This document shows positions 25,770-34,545 of a DNA stretch of 64,000 nucleotides, piece after piece (position 1 is the stretch's first letter; each line of letters opens with the position of its first letter). The notes below the pieces were generated by a model that was not told where the DNA came from, made no database searches, and saw only the letters and a program-made list of their open reading frames with translations. The stretch is from the NCBI RefSeq assembly GCF_016889705.1, contig NZ_CP069526.1, positions 3,534,001-3,598,000 of the forward strand, read 5' to 3'. This stretch comes from Amycolatopsis sp. FDAARGOS 1241 (GTDB lineage: Bacteria; Actinomycetota; Actinomycetes; Mycobacteriales; Pseudonocardiaceae). Made by a program: the position numbers and the translations under genes.

Positions 25770-28280
25770 ATGACCGAAGTAGCGGCTCTGAGCCTCACCG
25801 GGGTTTCGAAGAGCTACGGGCCCGTGCGCGCACTGGCCGAGGTGTCGCTGGACGTCTTCGGCGGCCGGGTGCACGCGCTGCTCGGCGAGAACGGGGCTGG
25901 CAAGTCGACGCTGATGGGCATCGCGTCCGGCTCGACCCAGCCCGACGAGGGCACCATCACGGTGGCCGGTGAGCCGATCGGGGCGCTGACCACCGACCGC
26001 GCGAGCCGGCTCGGCATCGCGATCGTGCACCAGCACCCGGCCGTGGTGGCCGACATGACGGTCGCCGAGAACATCCGCCTCGCGGTACCCGCCGAGCGGA
26101 TGCCGGCCGGCACGCCGCGGGTGTGGATGGCCGAACTGCTGCGGCGTGTCGGCGCGGACCTGCGGCTGCAGGACCGCGTGGCCGATCTCAGCGTCGCGCA
26201 GAAGCAGCTGCTCGAACTGGCGAAGGCCATCGCGCTGGAGCCCAAGGTGCTGATCCTCGACGAGCCGACCGCACCGCTGGGCGCGGAGCAAACCGAGATC
26301 CTCTTCGACCAGGTGCGCCAGGCCACCGCCCGCGGCACGGCGGTCGTCTACATCACCCATCGCCTGGCCGAGGTACGCGAGATCGCGGACGAGGTGACGG
26401 TGCTGCGCGACGGCCGGGCGCGCGGGCACGCGGCCGTCGCCGACCTCACCGACGACGAGATGCTGCGGATGATCGTCGGGCGCGAACTCGCCTCGACGTT
26501 CCCGGAGAAGGACCCCGATCCGGCCCTCGCCAAGGTGGCACTGGCAGTCGAAGGCCTGTCCGGCGAAGGGTTCCACGACGCACGCCTCGTGGCGCACCAC
26601 GGGGAGATCGTCGGGCTCGCCGGGATCGTCGGGAACGGCCAGAGCGAGTTCCTGCGCGCACTGGCCGGACTGCGGCACTCGACGGGCCGGATCGTGCTCG
26701 ACGGCGTGCGGCTACGGGGCCGCGCCCTCGTCCGCTCGACCGCGTACATGCCCGCCGACCGGCATCGGGAAAGCCTCTTGCCGGCGATGTCGGTGCGGGA
26801 GAACGCCGCGGTGAGCGCGCTGCCGTCGTTTGCCGGCGGGGGAGTGGTCTCGGGCGAGCGCGAGCGGGCAGGAGTGGACGCCGAACTGGCCAAGCTCTCG
26901 GTGAAGACCGCGTCGCGCGAGACGAACGTGATGGCGCTCTCGGGCGGGAACCAGCAGAAGGTCGTGATGGCGCGGGCATTGCTCGCCGCGCCGCGGCTGC
27001 TGCTCGCCGACGAGCCGACCCAGGGGGTCGACGTCGGCGCCCGGTCGGAGATCTACACGATCATGCGCGACGTCGCCGCTTCCGGCGTGCCGGTCGTCGT
27101 GGTGTCCTCGGACGCCAAGGAGCTGGAAGGCCTGTGCGACCGGGTCGTCGTGTTCTCCCGCGGGCACGTCGTCACCGAACTCACCGGCGACGAGGTGACC
27201 GAGGAGAAGATCACCGGCGCGGTCGTCAACGCCACCACCCACCGCGGCGAAACGCCGCCGGCGAAGAAGGCCGAGAAGGCTCCCGAAGCCCGGCCCGCGC
27301 GGACGCCGATGGCCGAACGCGTGCGGGACCTGGCCAAGGGAGACTACGCGCCGAGCCTCGTGCTCGCGCTGGTGATCCTCGCGCTCGGGGGCTACACCTT
27401 CGCCCACAACGTCCGGTTCCTGGCGCCGTTCAACGTCACCTCGCTGCTGACGCTGCTCACGGCGCTCGCGTTCATCAGTCTGGGCCAGACGATCGTGATC
27501 ATGACCGGCGGGATCGACCTGTCCGTCGGCCCGCTCGCCGGGCTGCTCGTGGTGATCGCGTCGTTCTTCGTCACCGACGGCCATTCCCCGGTGCTCGTGG
27601 TGCTCGCGTTCGTGATCATGCTCGCGGTGGCCGTGCTGTCCGGAGTGCTGAACGGCTTGCTGATCCGCTTCGGCGGGTTCACGGCGGTCGCCGCGACACT
27701 GACCCTCTACATCGGACTGCAGGGCATCTCCTTGCTGCTGCGGCCGTTCCAGGGCGGGTTCATCAGCACGTCGGTCACGGACGCGATCACGGTGTCGGTC
27801 GGATTCGTGCCGGTCGCGTTCATCGTGGCGGTCGTCGTCGCGGTCGCGTTGGAGCTGGCGCTGCGGTTCACCGCTTGGGGCCGGGGCCTGCGCGCGGCCG
27901 GCTCGAACGAGGGCTCCGCGCTCCGCCTGGGCGTCAAGGTCAACCGGGTCCACGTGCTCGCCTACGTCGGGTGCGCGGTGCTGACGTTCTTCGGCGCGCT
28001 GCTGCTGATGGCCCAGATCGGTGTCGGCGACCCGACGCAGGGCGTGAGCTACACGCTCTCCAGCATCACCGCGGTCGTGCTGGGCGGGGCCAGCCTCGCC
28101 GGCGGGCGCGGGTCGTTCATCGGGACGTTGCTCGGCGCGACGCTGATCCAGGAAGTGCTCAACGCGACGACGTTCCTCAACCTGAGCCAGAGCTGGCAGT
28201 ACTTCTTCCAGGGCATCCTCATCCTCATCGCCGCCGCGATCTACACGCGCGTGCGCCGCCGGACGCCGGCCCTGGTCTGA
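25770..28280 (+). CDS. Sugar ABC importer: tandem ATPase fused to permease
   Basis: 836-aa single polypeptide. Residues 1-240: first nucleotide-binding domain with Walker A GENGAGKST (39-47), a non-canonical signature SVAQK (141-145) and Walker B LILDEPT (161-167). Residues 255-490: second domain with degenerate Walker A (GIVGNGQSE), canonical signature LSGGNQQ (390-396) and Walker B LLADEPT. A charged Ala/Lys/Pro linker (490-525) leads into an RbsC-type permease (530-830) with GGIDLSVGPLAGL and VLGGASLAGGRGSF. RbsA and RbsC are normally separate, so this is a true fusion; there is no stop or frame change across the joint. Confidence 0.9.
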   Translation: MTEVAALSLTGVSKSYGPVRALAEVSLDVFGGRVHALLGENGAGKSTLMGIASGSTQPDEGTITVAGEPIGALTTDRASRLGIAIVHQHPAVVADMTVAENIRLAVPAERMPAGTPRVWMAELLRRVGADLRLQDRVADLSVAQKQLLELAKAIALEPKVLILDEPTAPLGAEQTEILFDQVRQATARGTAVVYITHRLAEVREIADEVTVLRDGRARGHAAVADLTDDEMLRMIVGRELASTFPEKDPDPALAKVALAVEGLSGEGFHDARLVAHHGEIVGLAGIVGNGQSEFLRALAGLRHSTGRIVLDGVRLRGRALVRSTAYMPADRHRESLLPAMSVRENAAVSALPSFAGGGVVSGERERAGVDAELAKLSVKTASRETNVMALSGGNQQKVVMARALLAAPRLLLADEPTQGVDVGARSEIYTIMRDVAASGVPVVVVSSDAKELEGLCDRVVVFSRGHVVTELTGDEVTEEKITGAVVNATTHRGETPPAKKAEKAPEARPARTPMAERVRDLAKGDYAPSLVLALVILALGGYTFAHNVRFLAPFNVTSLLTLLTALAFISLGQTIVIMTGGIDLSVGPLAGLLVVIASFFVTDGHSPVLVVLAFVIMLAVAVLSGVLNGLLIRFGGFTAVAATLTLYIGLQGISLLLRPFQGGFISTSVTDAITVSVGFVPVAFIVAVVVAVALELALRFTAWGRGLRAAGSNEGSALRLGVKVNRVHVLAYVGCAVLTFFGALLLMAQIGVGDPTQGVSYTLSSITAVVLGGASLAGGRGSFIGTLLGATLIQEVLNATTFLNLSQSWQYFFQGILILIAAAIYTRVRRRTPALV

Positions 28281-28312
28281 CCGCACCGAAGTTCGAGCAG
28301 AAAGCAGAGACA

Positions 28313-29392
28313 GTGAGCGAAACAGCACTCGTCGTGGGCGTCACCGGCATCGCCGGGGCCGCGGTGGCCACGCGGCTGGTCGAGCGCGGCTGGGCGGTGA
28401 CCGGGGTGTCGAGGCGCAGCGAGTCCGGCCTGCCCGGCGTCCGGCCGGTCCGCACCGACCTCGAGGACCCGGCCGGGCTGCGCGCCGCCCTCGCGGACAC
28501 CGCGCCGACGCACGTCTTCCTCACCGCGTGGTCGCGCCGCCCGACCGAGGCGGAGAACATCGAGGTCAACGCCGGCATCGTACGGAACGTGCTGGCGGCG
28601 GCCACCGCCGGTGGCGCGGTGCGGCACGTGGCCCTGATGACCGGGCTCAAGCACTACCTCGGGCCGTTCGAGGCCTACGCCGCCGGCGTCACGCCGGACA
28701 CGCCGTTCCACGAGGACGAGGCGCGCCTCGACGTGCCGAACTTCTACTACGCGCAGGAGGACGAGCTCTTCGCGGGCGCCGAGCGGCACGGCTTCACCTG
28801 GAGCGTGCACCGCGCGCACACGGTGATCGGGCACGCCGTCGGAAACGCGATGAACATGGGGATGACGCTGGCCGTCTACGCGGCCGTGTGCCGCGAAACC
28901 GGGCGGGACTTCCGCTTCCCCGGGTCGGAGGTTCAGTGGAACGGCGTCACCGACATGACCGACGCCGGACTGCTGGCCGACCAGATGGTCTGGGCGGCCA
29001 CGGCCGAGAACGCGCGCAACGAGGCGTTCAACATCGCCAACGGCGACGTGTTCCGCTGGCGCTGGATGTGGCCGCGCATCGCGAAGCTGCTCGGCGTCAC
29101 GGCGGCGGGGTTCGACGGCAAGCCCGCGCCGCTGGAGGAGCAGATGGCCGACGCCGCCCCGGTGTGGCGGCGGATCGCCGAGCGCCACGGGTTGCGGGAG
29201 CCGGACGTCGCGCGGGTCGCGTCGTGGTGGCACACCGACAGCGACCTCGGGCGGCCCATCGAGTGCCTGACCGACCTGAGCAAGAGCCGCAAGGCCGGGT
29301 TCACGGGCTACACCAGCACGCTCGACTCGTTCGCCCGGCTCTTCGAGACTCTGCGCGCGGAGCGGATCATCCCGCCCGCGGCGGACCGGTGA
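28313..29392 (+). CDS. SDR family NAD-dependent epimerase/reductase, PRISE (iridoid synthase/5-beta-reductase)-like
   Basis: 359-aa atypical extended SDR started at GTG 28313. The N-terminal ALVVGVTGIAGAAVATRLVE is the cofactor fold; ALMTGLKHYLGPFEAY and VPNFYYAQEDEL match the PRISE subgroup, where the Tyr in NFYY is catalytic. These enzymes reduce activated C=C or carbonyl groups with NAD(P)H; in bacteria they are often annotated as NAD-dependent epimerases and occur in sugar clusters. It is 32 bp after the ABC fusion gene in the same direction and converges with XRE-cupin 2 at 8 bp. Confidence 0.78.
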   Translation: MSETALVVGVTGIAGAAVATRLVERGWAVTGVSRRSESGLPGVRPVRTDLEDPAGLRAALADTAPTHVFLTAWSRRPTEAENIEVNAGIVRNVLAAATAGGAVRHVALMTGLKHYLGPFEAYAAGVTPDTPFHEDEARLDVPNFYYAQEDELFAGAERHGFTWSVHRAHTVIGHAVGNAMNMGMTLAVYAAVCRETGRDFRFPGSEVQWNGVTDMTDAGLLADQMVWAATAENARNEAFNIANGDVFRWRWMWPRIAKLLGVTAAGFDGKPAPLEEQMADAAPVWRRIAERHGLREPDVARVASWWHTDSDLGRPIECLTDLSKSRKAGFTGYTSTLDSFARLFETLRAERIIPPAADR

Positions 29393-29400
29393 CCGCCGGG

Positions 29401-30075
29401 TCAGCGCTCGTCGCTGGTGACCGGGCGCGCGCCGTCGAGCAGTCGCAGCAGTTCGGCCGGCGGGCCGGCGATCCGCTCGCGTGGCCGGCCCGAGCCGGTG
29501 CGGCCGACGACGAACCACACGCCCCGCGCGGGTGCGGACGTGTGGTTGACGTAGAGGTGCGGGCGGTCGGAGCGGAAGGAGACCGAGTCGCCGGCGCGCA
29601 GGACGTGGTCGGCCGACTCGAACCGCAGCGTGAGCTCACCGTCGAGGAGGTAAGCGTGTTCCCTGCCCGCGTGGCGCATGAGACCGCCGTCGGCGGAGCT
29701 GCTCGCGCCGGGCTGGTAGGTCACCAGCAGCGGTTCCACGGATCTCGGGTCGTCGACCGCGAGGCGTTCCCAGCGCACGCCGTTGTCCATGTCCAGCACC
29801 GGGTTGTCGGCCGCGCGCTGGATGGTGGTCTCGAGCACGTCCGGTTCGCTCGCTGCCGGGGCGCGGCCGCCGACGTCGAGGCCGAGCAGTTCGTCCAGCG
29901 ACAGGCCGAGATGGCTGACGAGTGTGTAGAGCGTGCTCACGGACGGCTGCGATTTGCCGGTCTCGACCTGCGACAGCAGGCTCGCCGAGAGTCCCGTGGC
30001 CAGCGCGACGCCGCGCAGGGTGCGCTTCTGCCTGACCCGTGCTTCGCGCAGGGCAGGACCGATCCGGTCGTCCAC
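29401..30075 (-). CDS. XRE-family regulator with C-terminal cupin domain (copy 2)
   Basis: 224-aa regulator. GTG 30075 is preceded on the minus strand by GGGAG at good spacing; longer in-frame starts run into the divergent promoter. HTH: IGPALREARVRQKRTLRGVALATGL, SLLSQVETGKSQPSVSTLYT. Cupin: LMRHAGREHAYLLDGELTLR, LRAGDSVSFRSDRPHLYVNH. Same architecture as the gene at 20154-20840 but clearly diverged. Divergent from an SDR gene; TGTTCACT (30114-30121) and GTTCA (30093) lie in between. Probably represses the 30266-35414 operon and itself. Confidence 0.85.
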   Translation of the reverse strand: MDDRIGPALREARVRQKRTLRGVALATGLSASLLSQVETGKSQPSVSTLYTLVSHLGLSLDELLGLDVGGRAPAASEPDVLETTIQRAADNPVLDMDNGVRWERLAVDDPRSVEPLLVTYQPGASSSADGGLMRHAGREHAYLLDGELTLRFESADHVLRAGDSVSFRSDRPHLYVNHTSAPARGVWFVVGRTGSGRPRERIAGPPAELLRLLDGARPVTSDER

Positions 30076-30092
30076 GGTGCCGCTCCCGTTCC

Positions 30093-30121
30093 GTTCACGG
30101 CGCCATCGCCGACTGTTCACT
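30093..30121. promoter_or_regulatory. GTTCA repeats / TGTTCACT site upstream of XRE-cupin 2
   Basis: GTTCA at 30093-30097 and 30115-30119 are 22 bp apart, two helical turns; the second lies in TGTTCACT (30114-30121). The element sits in the divergent promoter of XRE-cupin 2 and the SDR operon and matches sites at 20871, 22175 and 22274. Confidence 0.5.
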
Positions 30122-30213
30122 CGATCATACGTTCGTGCGCTGGGGCTGTACACAAGCTCGGGTGCGACCTGCACTACACCCCGAGGGGCCGTCGGCTGTT
30201 CAGCGTGGGCAAA

Positions 30214-30246
30214 CGCCAGAGATGCGCCAGAGATACGCCAGAGATA
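30214..30246 (+). repeat. Three tandem 11-bp repeats upstream of SDR gene
   Basis: CGCCAGAGATG, CGCCAGAGATA, CGCCAGAGATA run head to tail from 30214 to 30246; a partial fourth (CGACGAGAG) follows. The array ends 20 bp before the ATG, within the untranslated leader. Period 11 bp equals one DNA turn, so it could place protein contacts on one face, or affect ribosome binding since the GAGA core resembles a ribosome binding site. Confidence 0.6.
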
Positions 30247-30265
30247 CGACGAGAGGAGCGTGGTC

Positions 30266-31045
30266 ATGGCTGATCGGCTGACCGGCAGGACCGTGGTGGT
30301 GACCGGAGCGGGCCGGGGGATCGGCGCCGCCCTCGCCCGCGGGATGGCGGCCGAGGGTGCGGCGCTGGTCGTCACCGACCGCGACGAACCCGAGGCCGCC
30401 GCGGTGGCGCAGGCCATCCGCGACAGCGGCGGGCGTGCCGTGCACCGGCGCGTCGACGTCGCCGAACGCGAAGACGTGCGTGCGGCGATCGAGCTGGCCG
30501 TGAGCGAGTTCGGACGGCTCGACGCGTACTTCAACAACGCCGGGTTCAACGAGCCCGAGAAGTTCCTCGACATCACCGAAGCCGTGTGGGAGCGGATCTT
30601 CCGCGTCAACGCGTTCGGCGTCGTGCTCGGCAGCCAGGAGGCCGCCCGGCAGTTCATCCGGCAGGGGACGAGCGGCAAGATCGTCAACACCTCCTCGATC
30701 GCCGGGCGGCAGGGCTTCCCGAGCTTCGCGCCCTACTGCGCGAGCAAGGCGGCGGTGATCTCGCTGACCCAGTCCGGCGCGCGGGCACTGGCCACCCACG
30801 GCGTCACCGTCAACGCCTTCGCCCCCGGCGTGGTGCGGACCCCGTTGTGGGACAAGCTCGACCGCGACCTCGAGCGCATCGGGGAGGGCGACGCCGGGTT
30901 CGCCGCGATGTCCGGCGACATCATCCTCGGCCGCCCGGCCGAACCCGATGACCTGATCCCCACGGCCGTGTTCCTCGCCGGCCCCGACTCCGACTACATC
31001 ACCGGGCAGGTGATCCCGATCGAGGGCGGGATGGTCCTCGTCTGA
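30266..31045 (+). CDS. SDR family oxidoreductase
   Basis: 259-aa classical SDR: VVVTGAGRGIGAALARGMA near residue 10, NNAGFN near residue 91, SSIAGRQ and YCASK (catalytic Tyr/Lys) near residue 160, and the C-terminal GQVIPIEGGMVLV. ATG 30266 follows GAGAGGAG. Substrate unknown; the family includes sugar-alcohol, glucose and 3-oxoacyl dehydrogenases. First gene of a five-gene operon ending at 35414. Confidence 0.88.
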   Translation: MADRLTGRTVVVTGAGRGIGAALARGMAAEGAALVVTDRDEPEAAAVAQAIRDSGGRAVHRRVDVAEREDVRAAIELAVSEFGRLDAYFNNAGFNEPEKFLDITEAVWERIFRVNAFGVVLGSQEAARQFIRQGTSGKIVNTSSIAGRQGFPSFAPYCASKAAVISLTQSGARALATHGVTVNAFAPGVVRTPLWDKLDRDLERIGEGDAGFAAMSGDIILGRPAEPDDLIPTAVFLAGPDSDYITGQVIPIEGGMVLV

Positions 31046-31103
31046 GGACACCCCGCTCGTCCACGTTCCCGGCGGTCCGCCGCCGCGGGGGAAAGGAAAA
31101 CTC

Positions 31104-32489
31104 ATGCCGATCGCCACGTTCGGACCCAACGCCGTCGACTGGGAGACCCGGATCGACCACGACCGCCTGCGCACGCAGCGGCTGCAGCGCCTGCGCGAAC
31201 AGCTGGACAAGTCGAGCCTCGGGGCCGTGCTCGCGTTCGACTTCTCGAACATCCGCTACATGTCCGCCACCCACATCGGCACGTGGGCCATGGACAAGCT
31301 CATCCGGTTCGCGCTGGTGACCCGCACCAGCGATCCCATCGTGTGGGACTTCGGGTCCGCGGCCAAGCACCACCAGCTCTACAACCCGTGGCTCGCCACC
31401 ACGACGGCCGAAGCCGACGCCGACCCGCACGCGCCGCACCACGGTGCCGTGCGACCGCGCGCCGAATCCGGCGCCCGGGCGGGGATCTCGACGCTGCGCG
31501 GCGCGTTCCACCCCGACGCCGGCATCGCCGACGAGGTCGCCGCCAAGATCAAGCGCGAGCTGGAGAAGTTCGGCCTGCTCGGCGAACCGCTCGGCGTCGA
31601 CGTGATCGAACTGCCGATCCTCGCGGCCCTGCAGCGCGCGGGCGTCACCGTCACCGACGGGCAGCAGGTCTTCATGGAGGCCCGGCGTGTGAAGACCGCC
31701 GACGAGATCTCGTTGCTGACCCAGGCGTGCTCCATGGTCGACGCGGCCTACGACGACCTCTACCGGTTCCTGCGCCCTGGGGTGCGGGAGAACGAATGCG
31801 TGGGCCTGGTCTCGAAGTCGTTGTACGACCTCGGTTCCGAGTACGTCGAGGGTGTCAACGCGATCTCCGGCGAGCGCTGCTCACCGCACCCGCACGTGTT
31901 CTCCGACCGGCTGATCCGGCCCGGTGACCCGGCGTTCTTCGACATCCTGCACAGCCACCAGGGCTACCGCACCTGCTACTACCGCACCTTCGCCGTCGGT
32001 TCGGCCAGCAGCGCGCAGCGCGACGCCTACGTGCGGGCCCGCGAGTACATGGACCGCGCCATCGCGCTGGTGCGTCCGGGCGCCACGACGGCGGACATCG
32101 TGTCGGTATGGCCCACCGCGCAGGAGTTCGGTTTTCCCGACGAGGAAGCCGCGTTCGGCCTGCAGTACGGGCACGGCGTCGGGCTGTCCATCTGGGAGAA
32201 GCCGATCTTCTCCCGCCTGGTCTCGCTGGACCACCCGGAGGTGCTGGAGGTCGGCAACGTCTTCGCACTCGAGACGTACTGGCCCTCGGCCGACGGCGTC
32301 GGCGCGGCGCGGATCGAGGAGGAGCTGGTGGTGACCCCCGAGGGCTGCGAGGTCATCACCAAGTTCCCGGCCGAGGAACTGCTCGTCGCCGGACCCCGCT
32401 ACATCGGGGTGAACGGTGCGCTCGCCACCGCGCGCGAATCCCAGTCCCACCTGAACACGCCGGCCGGCCGCGGCGAAGCCACCGCGTGA
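31104..32489 (+). CDS. M24/creatinase-fold metallopeptidase-like protein with incomplete metal site
   Basis: 461-aa protein with a creatinase N-terminal domain (FDFSNIRYMSATHIGTWAMD) and a pita-bread C-terminal domain, resembling aminopeptidase P, creatinase and the DMSP lyase DddP. Of the five metal ligands of M24 peptidases, Asp280 (FFD), His357 (YGHGVG), Glu390 (ALE) and a Glu near 405 (RIEEE) are present, but the second Asp is Cys291 (GYRTC). It may therefore be a creatinase- or lyase-type C-N or C-S cleaving enzyme instead of a peptidase. Preceded by GGGGAAAGGAAAA, co-directional with the dehydrogenases. Confidence 0.78.
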   Translation: MPIATFGPNAVDWETRIDHDRLRTQRLQRLREQLDKSSLGAVLAFDFSNIRYMSATHIGTWAMDKLIRFALVTRTSDPIVWDFGSAAKHHQLYNPWLATTTAEADADPHAPHHGAVRPRAESGARAGISTLRGAFHPDAGIADEVAAKIKRELEKFGLLGEPLGVDVIELPILAALQRAGVTVTDGQQVFMEARRVKTADEISLLTQACSMVDAAYDDLYRFLRPGVRENECVGLVSKSLYDLGSEYVEGVNAISGERCSPHPHVFSDRLIRPGDPAFFDILHSHQGYRTCYYRTFAVGSASSAQRDAYVRAREYMDRAIALVRPGATTADIVSVWPTAQEFGFPDEEAAFGLQYGHGVGLSIWEKPIFSRLVSLDHPEVLEVGNVFALETYWPSADGVGAARIEEELVVTPEGCEVITKFPAEELLVAGPRYIGVNGALATARESQSHLNTPAGRGEATA

Positions 32490-32503
32490 AAGGAGCGCAC
32501 CCG

Positions 32504-33484
32504 ATGAAAGCCCTGAGGTTCACCGCCGCGGACGCGGTGTCCGTCGACGAGCTGGAGGTGCCGCGGATCGCCGCCGGCGAGGTGCTCGTCGCGGCCCGGT
32601 CGGTCGGCATCTGCCACTCGGACATCGAATTGCTCGAAGGCCGGTACATCATCCCGTTCTCCTACCCGGTCATCCCGGGGCACGAGTGGTCCGGGGAGAT
32701 CGTCGAGACCGGTGCCGACGTCACGGACTTCGCGCCCGGTGACCGCGTCGTGGGCGAGTGCGTGATCGGTGCCGATCACTTCGGTTTCTCGATCAGCGGT
32801 GCGGCGGCGGAGTTCTTCGTCGCCAAACCAGCGTGGCTGCACCGGTTGCCGGATTCGCTGTCGTTCACCGACGGCGCGCTCGTGGAACCCTTCAGCTGCG
32901 GGTACCACGCGCTGTTGAAGGCGGGCAACGTCAACGCCAGCGACACGGTGGTGGTGTTCGGCGCCGGTCCCATCGGGCTCGGCGTCACCGCCGGCGCCGC
33001 GGCGCTCGGGGCCCGCACCATCACCGTGGAACCGGCGGCCGGCCGGGCCGAGGCCGCCCGGAAGCTCGGCGCCGAACTGGTGCTCGACCCGGCAGCGGCG
33101 CCGATCGCGGAGCAGGTCGCCGAGTCGACCGGCGGCGTCGGAGGCACGGTGGTGATCGAGGCGACCGGCCGGCCCGCCGTGATGGCCGATGTGCTCAAGG
33201 TCGCCGCGCACGGGGCCCGGATCGTCTACGTCGGCATCGACGTCGGCGGCAGCGCGCCCGCCGAGCTGGGCCTCATCCAGTCGAAGGAGCTCGCCATCCG
33301 CGGGATCATCGGGTCGCCGGGGGTGTGGCCGGACACGCTGCGGTTCCTCGACCGCGCCGGGCTCGACCTGTCGGAGCTGGTGACGAGCCGATTCCCGGTT
33401 TCGCGGGCGGCCGAAGCGATCGCCGCATCACGCGACACTGCGCGCAACATCAAGGTGCACCTCGAGTTCGGGGCCACGCGGTGA
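32504..33484 (+). CDS. Zinc-type alcohol dehydrogenase without structural zinc lobe
   Basis: 326-aa medium-chain dehydrogenase. Catalytic-site strings GICHSDIELLEG, PGHEWSGE and LVEPFSCG; Rossmann loop GAGPIGLGVTAGA near residue 155. The four-cysteine structural zinc loop usual around residues 90-110 is absent (CVIGADHFGFSISGAAAEFF instead), as in some sorbitol-type dehydrogenases. ATG 32504 follows AAAGGAG; the end overlaps the next gene by GTGA. Probably oxidises a hydroxyl of the operon's unknown substrate. Confidence 0.85.
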   Translation: MKALRFTAADAVSVDELEVPRIAAGEVLVAARSVGICHSDIELLEGRYIIPFSYPVIPGHEWSGEIVETGADVTDFAPGDRVVGECVIGADHFGFSISGAAAEFFVAKPAWLHRLPDSLSFTDGALVEPFSCGYHALLKAGNVNASDTVVVFGAGPIGLGVTAGAAALGARTITVEPAAGRAEAARKLGAELVLDPAAAPIAEQVAESTGGVGGTVVIEATGRPAVMADVLKVAAHGARIVYVGIDVGGSAPAELGLIQSKELAIRGIIGSPGVWPDTLRFLDRAGLDLSELVTSRFPVSRAAEAIAASRDTARNIKVHLEFGATR

Positions 33485-34545
33485 CCGACACCATGCGCGC
33501 GGCCGTGTACCACGGCCGCCAGGATGTCCGGATCGAGGAGGTGCCCGTGCCCGAGCCGCGTGCGGGCGAGGTGCTGCTCGCCGTGCGGCGCAGCGGGATC
33601 TGCGGCTCGGACGCCACCGAGTGGGCGGCCGGCCCGAAGATGGTGCCGCTGACGCGGCGCCACCCGGGCAGCGGGCACTTCGGGCCGATGATCATCGGGC
33701 ACGAGTTCGTCGGTGAGGTCGTGTCCGGTGGCTCCGGGCTCGCTGCCGGCGAGCTGGTGGCCGCCGGTGCCGGTGTCTCGTGTGGACAGTGCCACCGGTG
33801 CGGCCAGGGCCGCACCAACCTGTGCCGCCGCTACTACACGCTCGGGCTCAACGCGCCCGGCGGGCTCGCGGAGTACGTCGCCGCGCCCGCCGGCATGCTG
33901 CGGCGGATCCCGGACGGGATTTCCCTCGACCACGCCGGACTGGCACAGCCGCTGGCCGTCGGGCTGCACGCCGCGCGGCGGGCCGGAGTCCGGCCTGGCG
34001 ACTCCGTCGTGGTCATCGGAGCCGGAGCGATCGGGTCGTTCGTGCTCGCGGGGCTGCGCCACCTCTACGAAGCCGAGGTGACGGTGCTCGACTTCCCCGG
34101 CGACAAGCTGGACCGCGCGGCCCGGCTCGGCGCCGCGCGGGTGGTCGACGCGACGGGCGACGTCGTCGAGGCCGTGCGCGAGCAGACGGGTGGCCGCGGC
34201 GCCGACGTGGTGATCGAGGCGAGCGGTGCGCCGGGGCAGTTCGAGAACGCGGTGCGGATGGTCACCGACGGCGGGCGGGTGCTCGCTGTCGGCCTGCCCA
34301 AGCAGGCACCCTCGGTCGACCTCTTTGGCCTGGTGCTGCGCGAGATCACCGTCGATTCGACCGTGGCGCACGTCTGTGGCGAGGACCTGGCTCCGGCGCT
34401 GGAGATCCTCGCCGGCGGCGTGCTCGGCGCGGAGCTGCTCGATTCCGTGATCGGGCTCGAGGACCTCACCGACCGCGGCCTCGCGAGGCTCGCGGCCGGC
34501 GGGGTGGACGGCAAGGTGCTCATCGACCCCGGGAGGCGCGCGTGA
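33481..34545 (+). CDS. Zinc-dependent alcohol dehydrogenase, butanediol/threonine dehydrogenase-like
   Basis: 354-aa MDR enzyme with catalytic GICGSDATEW and GHEFVGEV and a full structural-zinc loop CGQCHRCGQGRTNLC; Rossmann GAGAIGSFVLAGL near residue 180. GTG 33481 overlaps the previous stop; ATG 33493 (MRAAVYHGRQDVRI) is an alternative. It resembles the dehydrogenase at 22398 in layout (N-terminal MRAAV.HG...R.E.VP.P), so the two may act on related intermediates in separate transcripts. Confidence 0.86.
   Translation: MTDTMRAAVYHGRQDVRIEEVPVPEPRAGEVLLAVRRSGICGSDATEWAAGPKMVPLTRRHPGSGHFGPMIIGHEFVGEVVSGGSGLAAGELVAAGAGVSCGQCHRCGQGRTNLCRRYYTLGLNAPGGLAEYVAAPAGMLRRIPDGISLDHAGLAQPLAVGLHAARRAGVRPGDSVVVIGAGAIGSFVLAGLRHLYEAEVTVLDFPGDKLDRAARLGAARVVDATGDVVEAVREQTGGRGADVVIEASGAPGQFENAVRMVTDGGRVLAVGLPKQAPSVDLFGLVLREITVDSTVAHVCGEDLAPALEILAGGVLGAELLDSVIGLEDLTDRGLARLAAGGVDGKVLIDPGRRA

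Noticed and set aside
31046-31103. Terminator between the SDR and M24 genes
   Set aside because: CGGCGGTCCGCCG gives only a short stem, and the gap is small with co-directional genes; a shared transcript is more likely.
31104-32489. Assignment as the DMSP lyase DddP
   Set aside because: The C-terminal pattern is similar, but the metal-binding Asp cluster differs and the context is sugar metabolism, so only the M24/creatinase fold is claimed.
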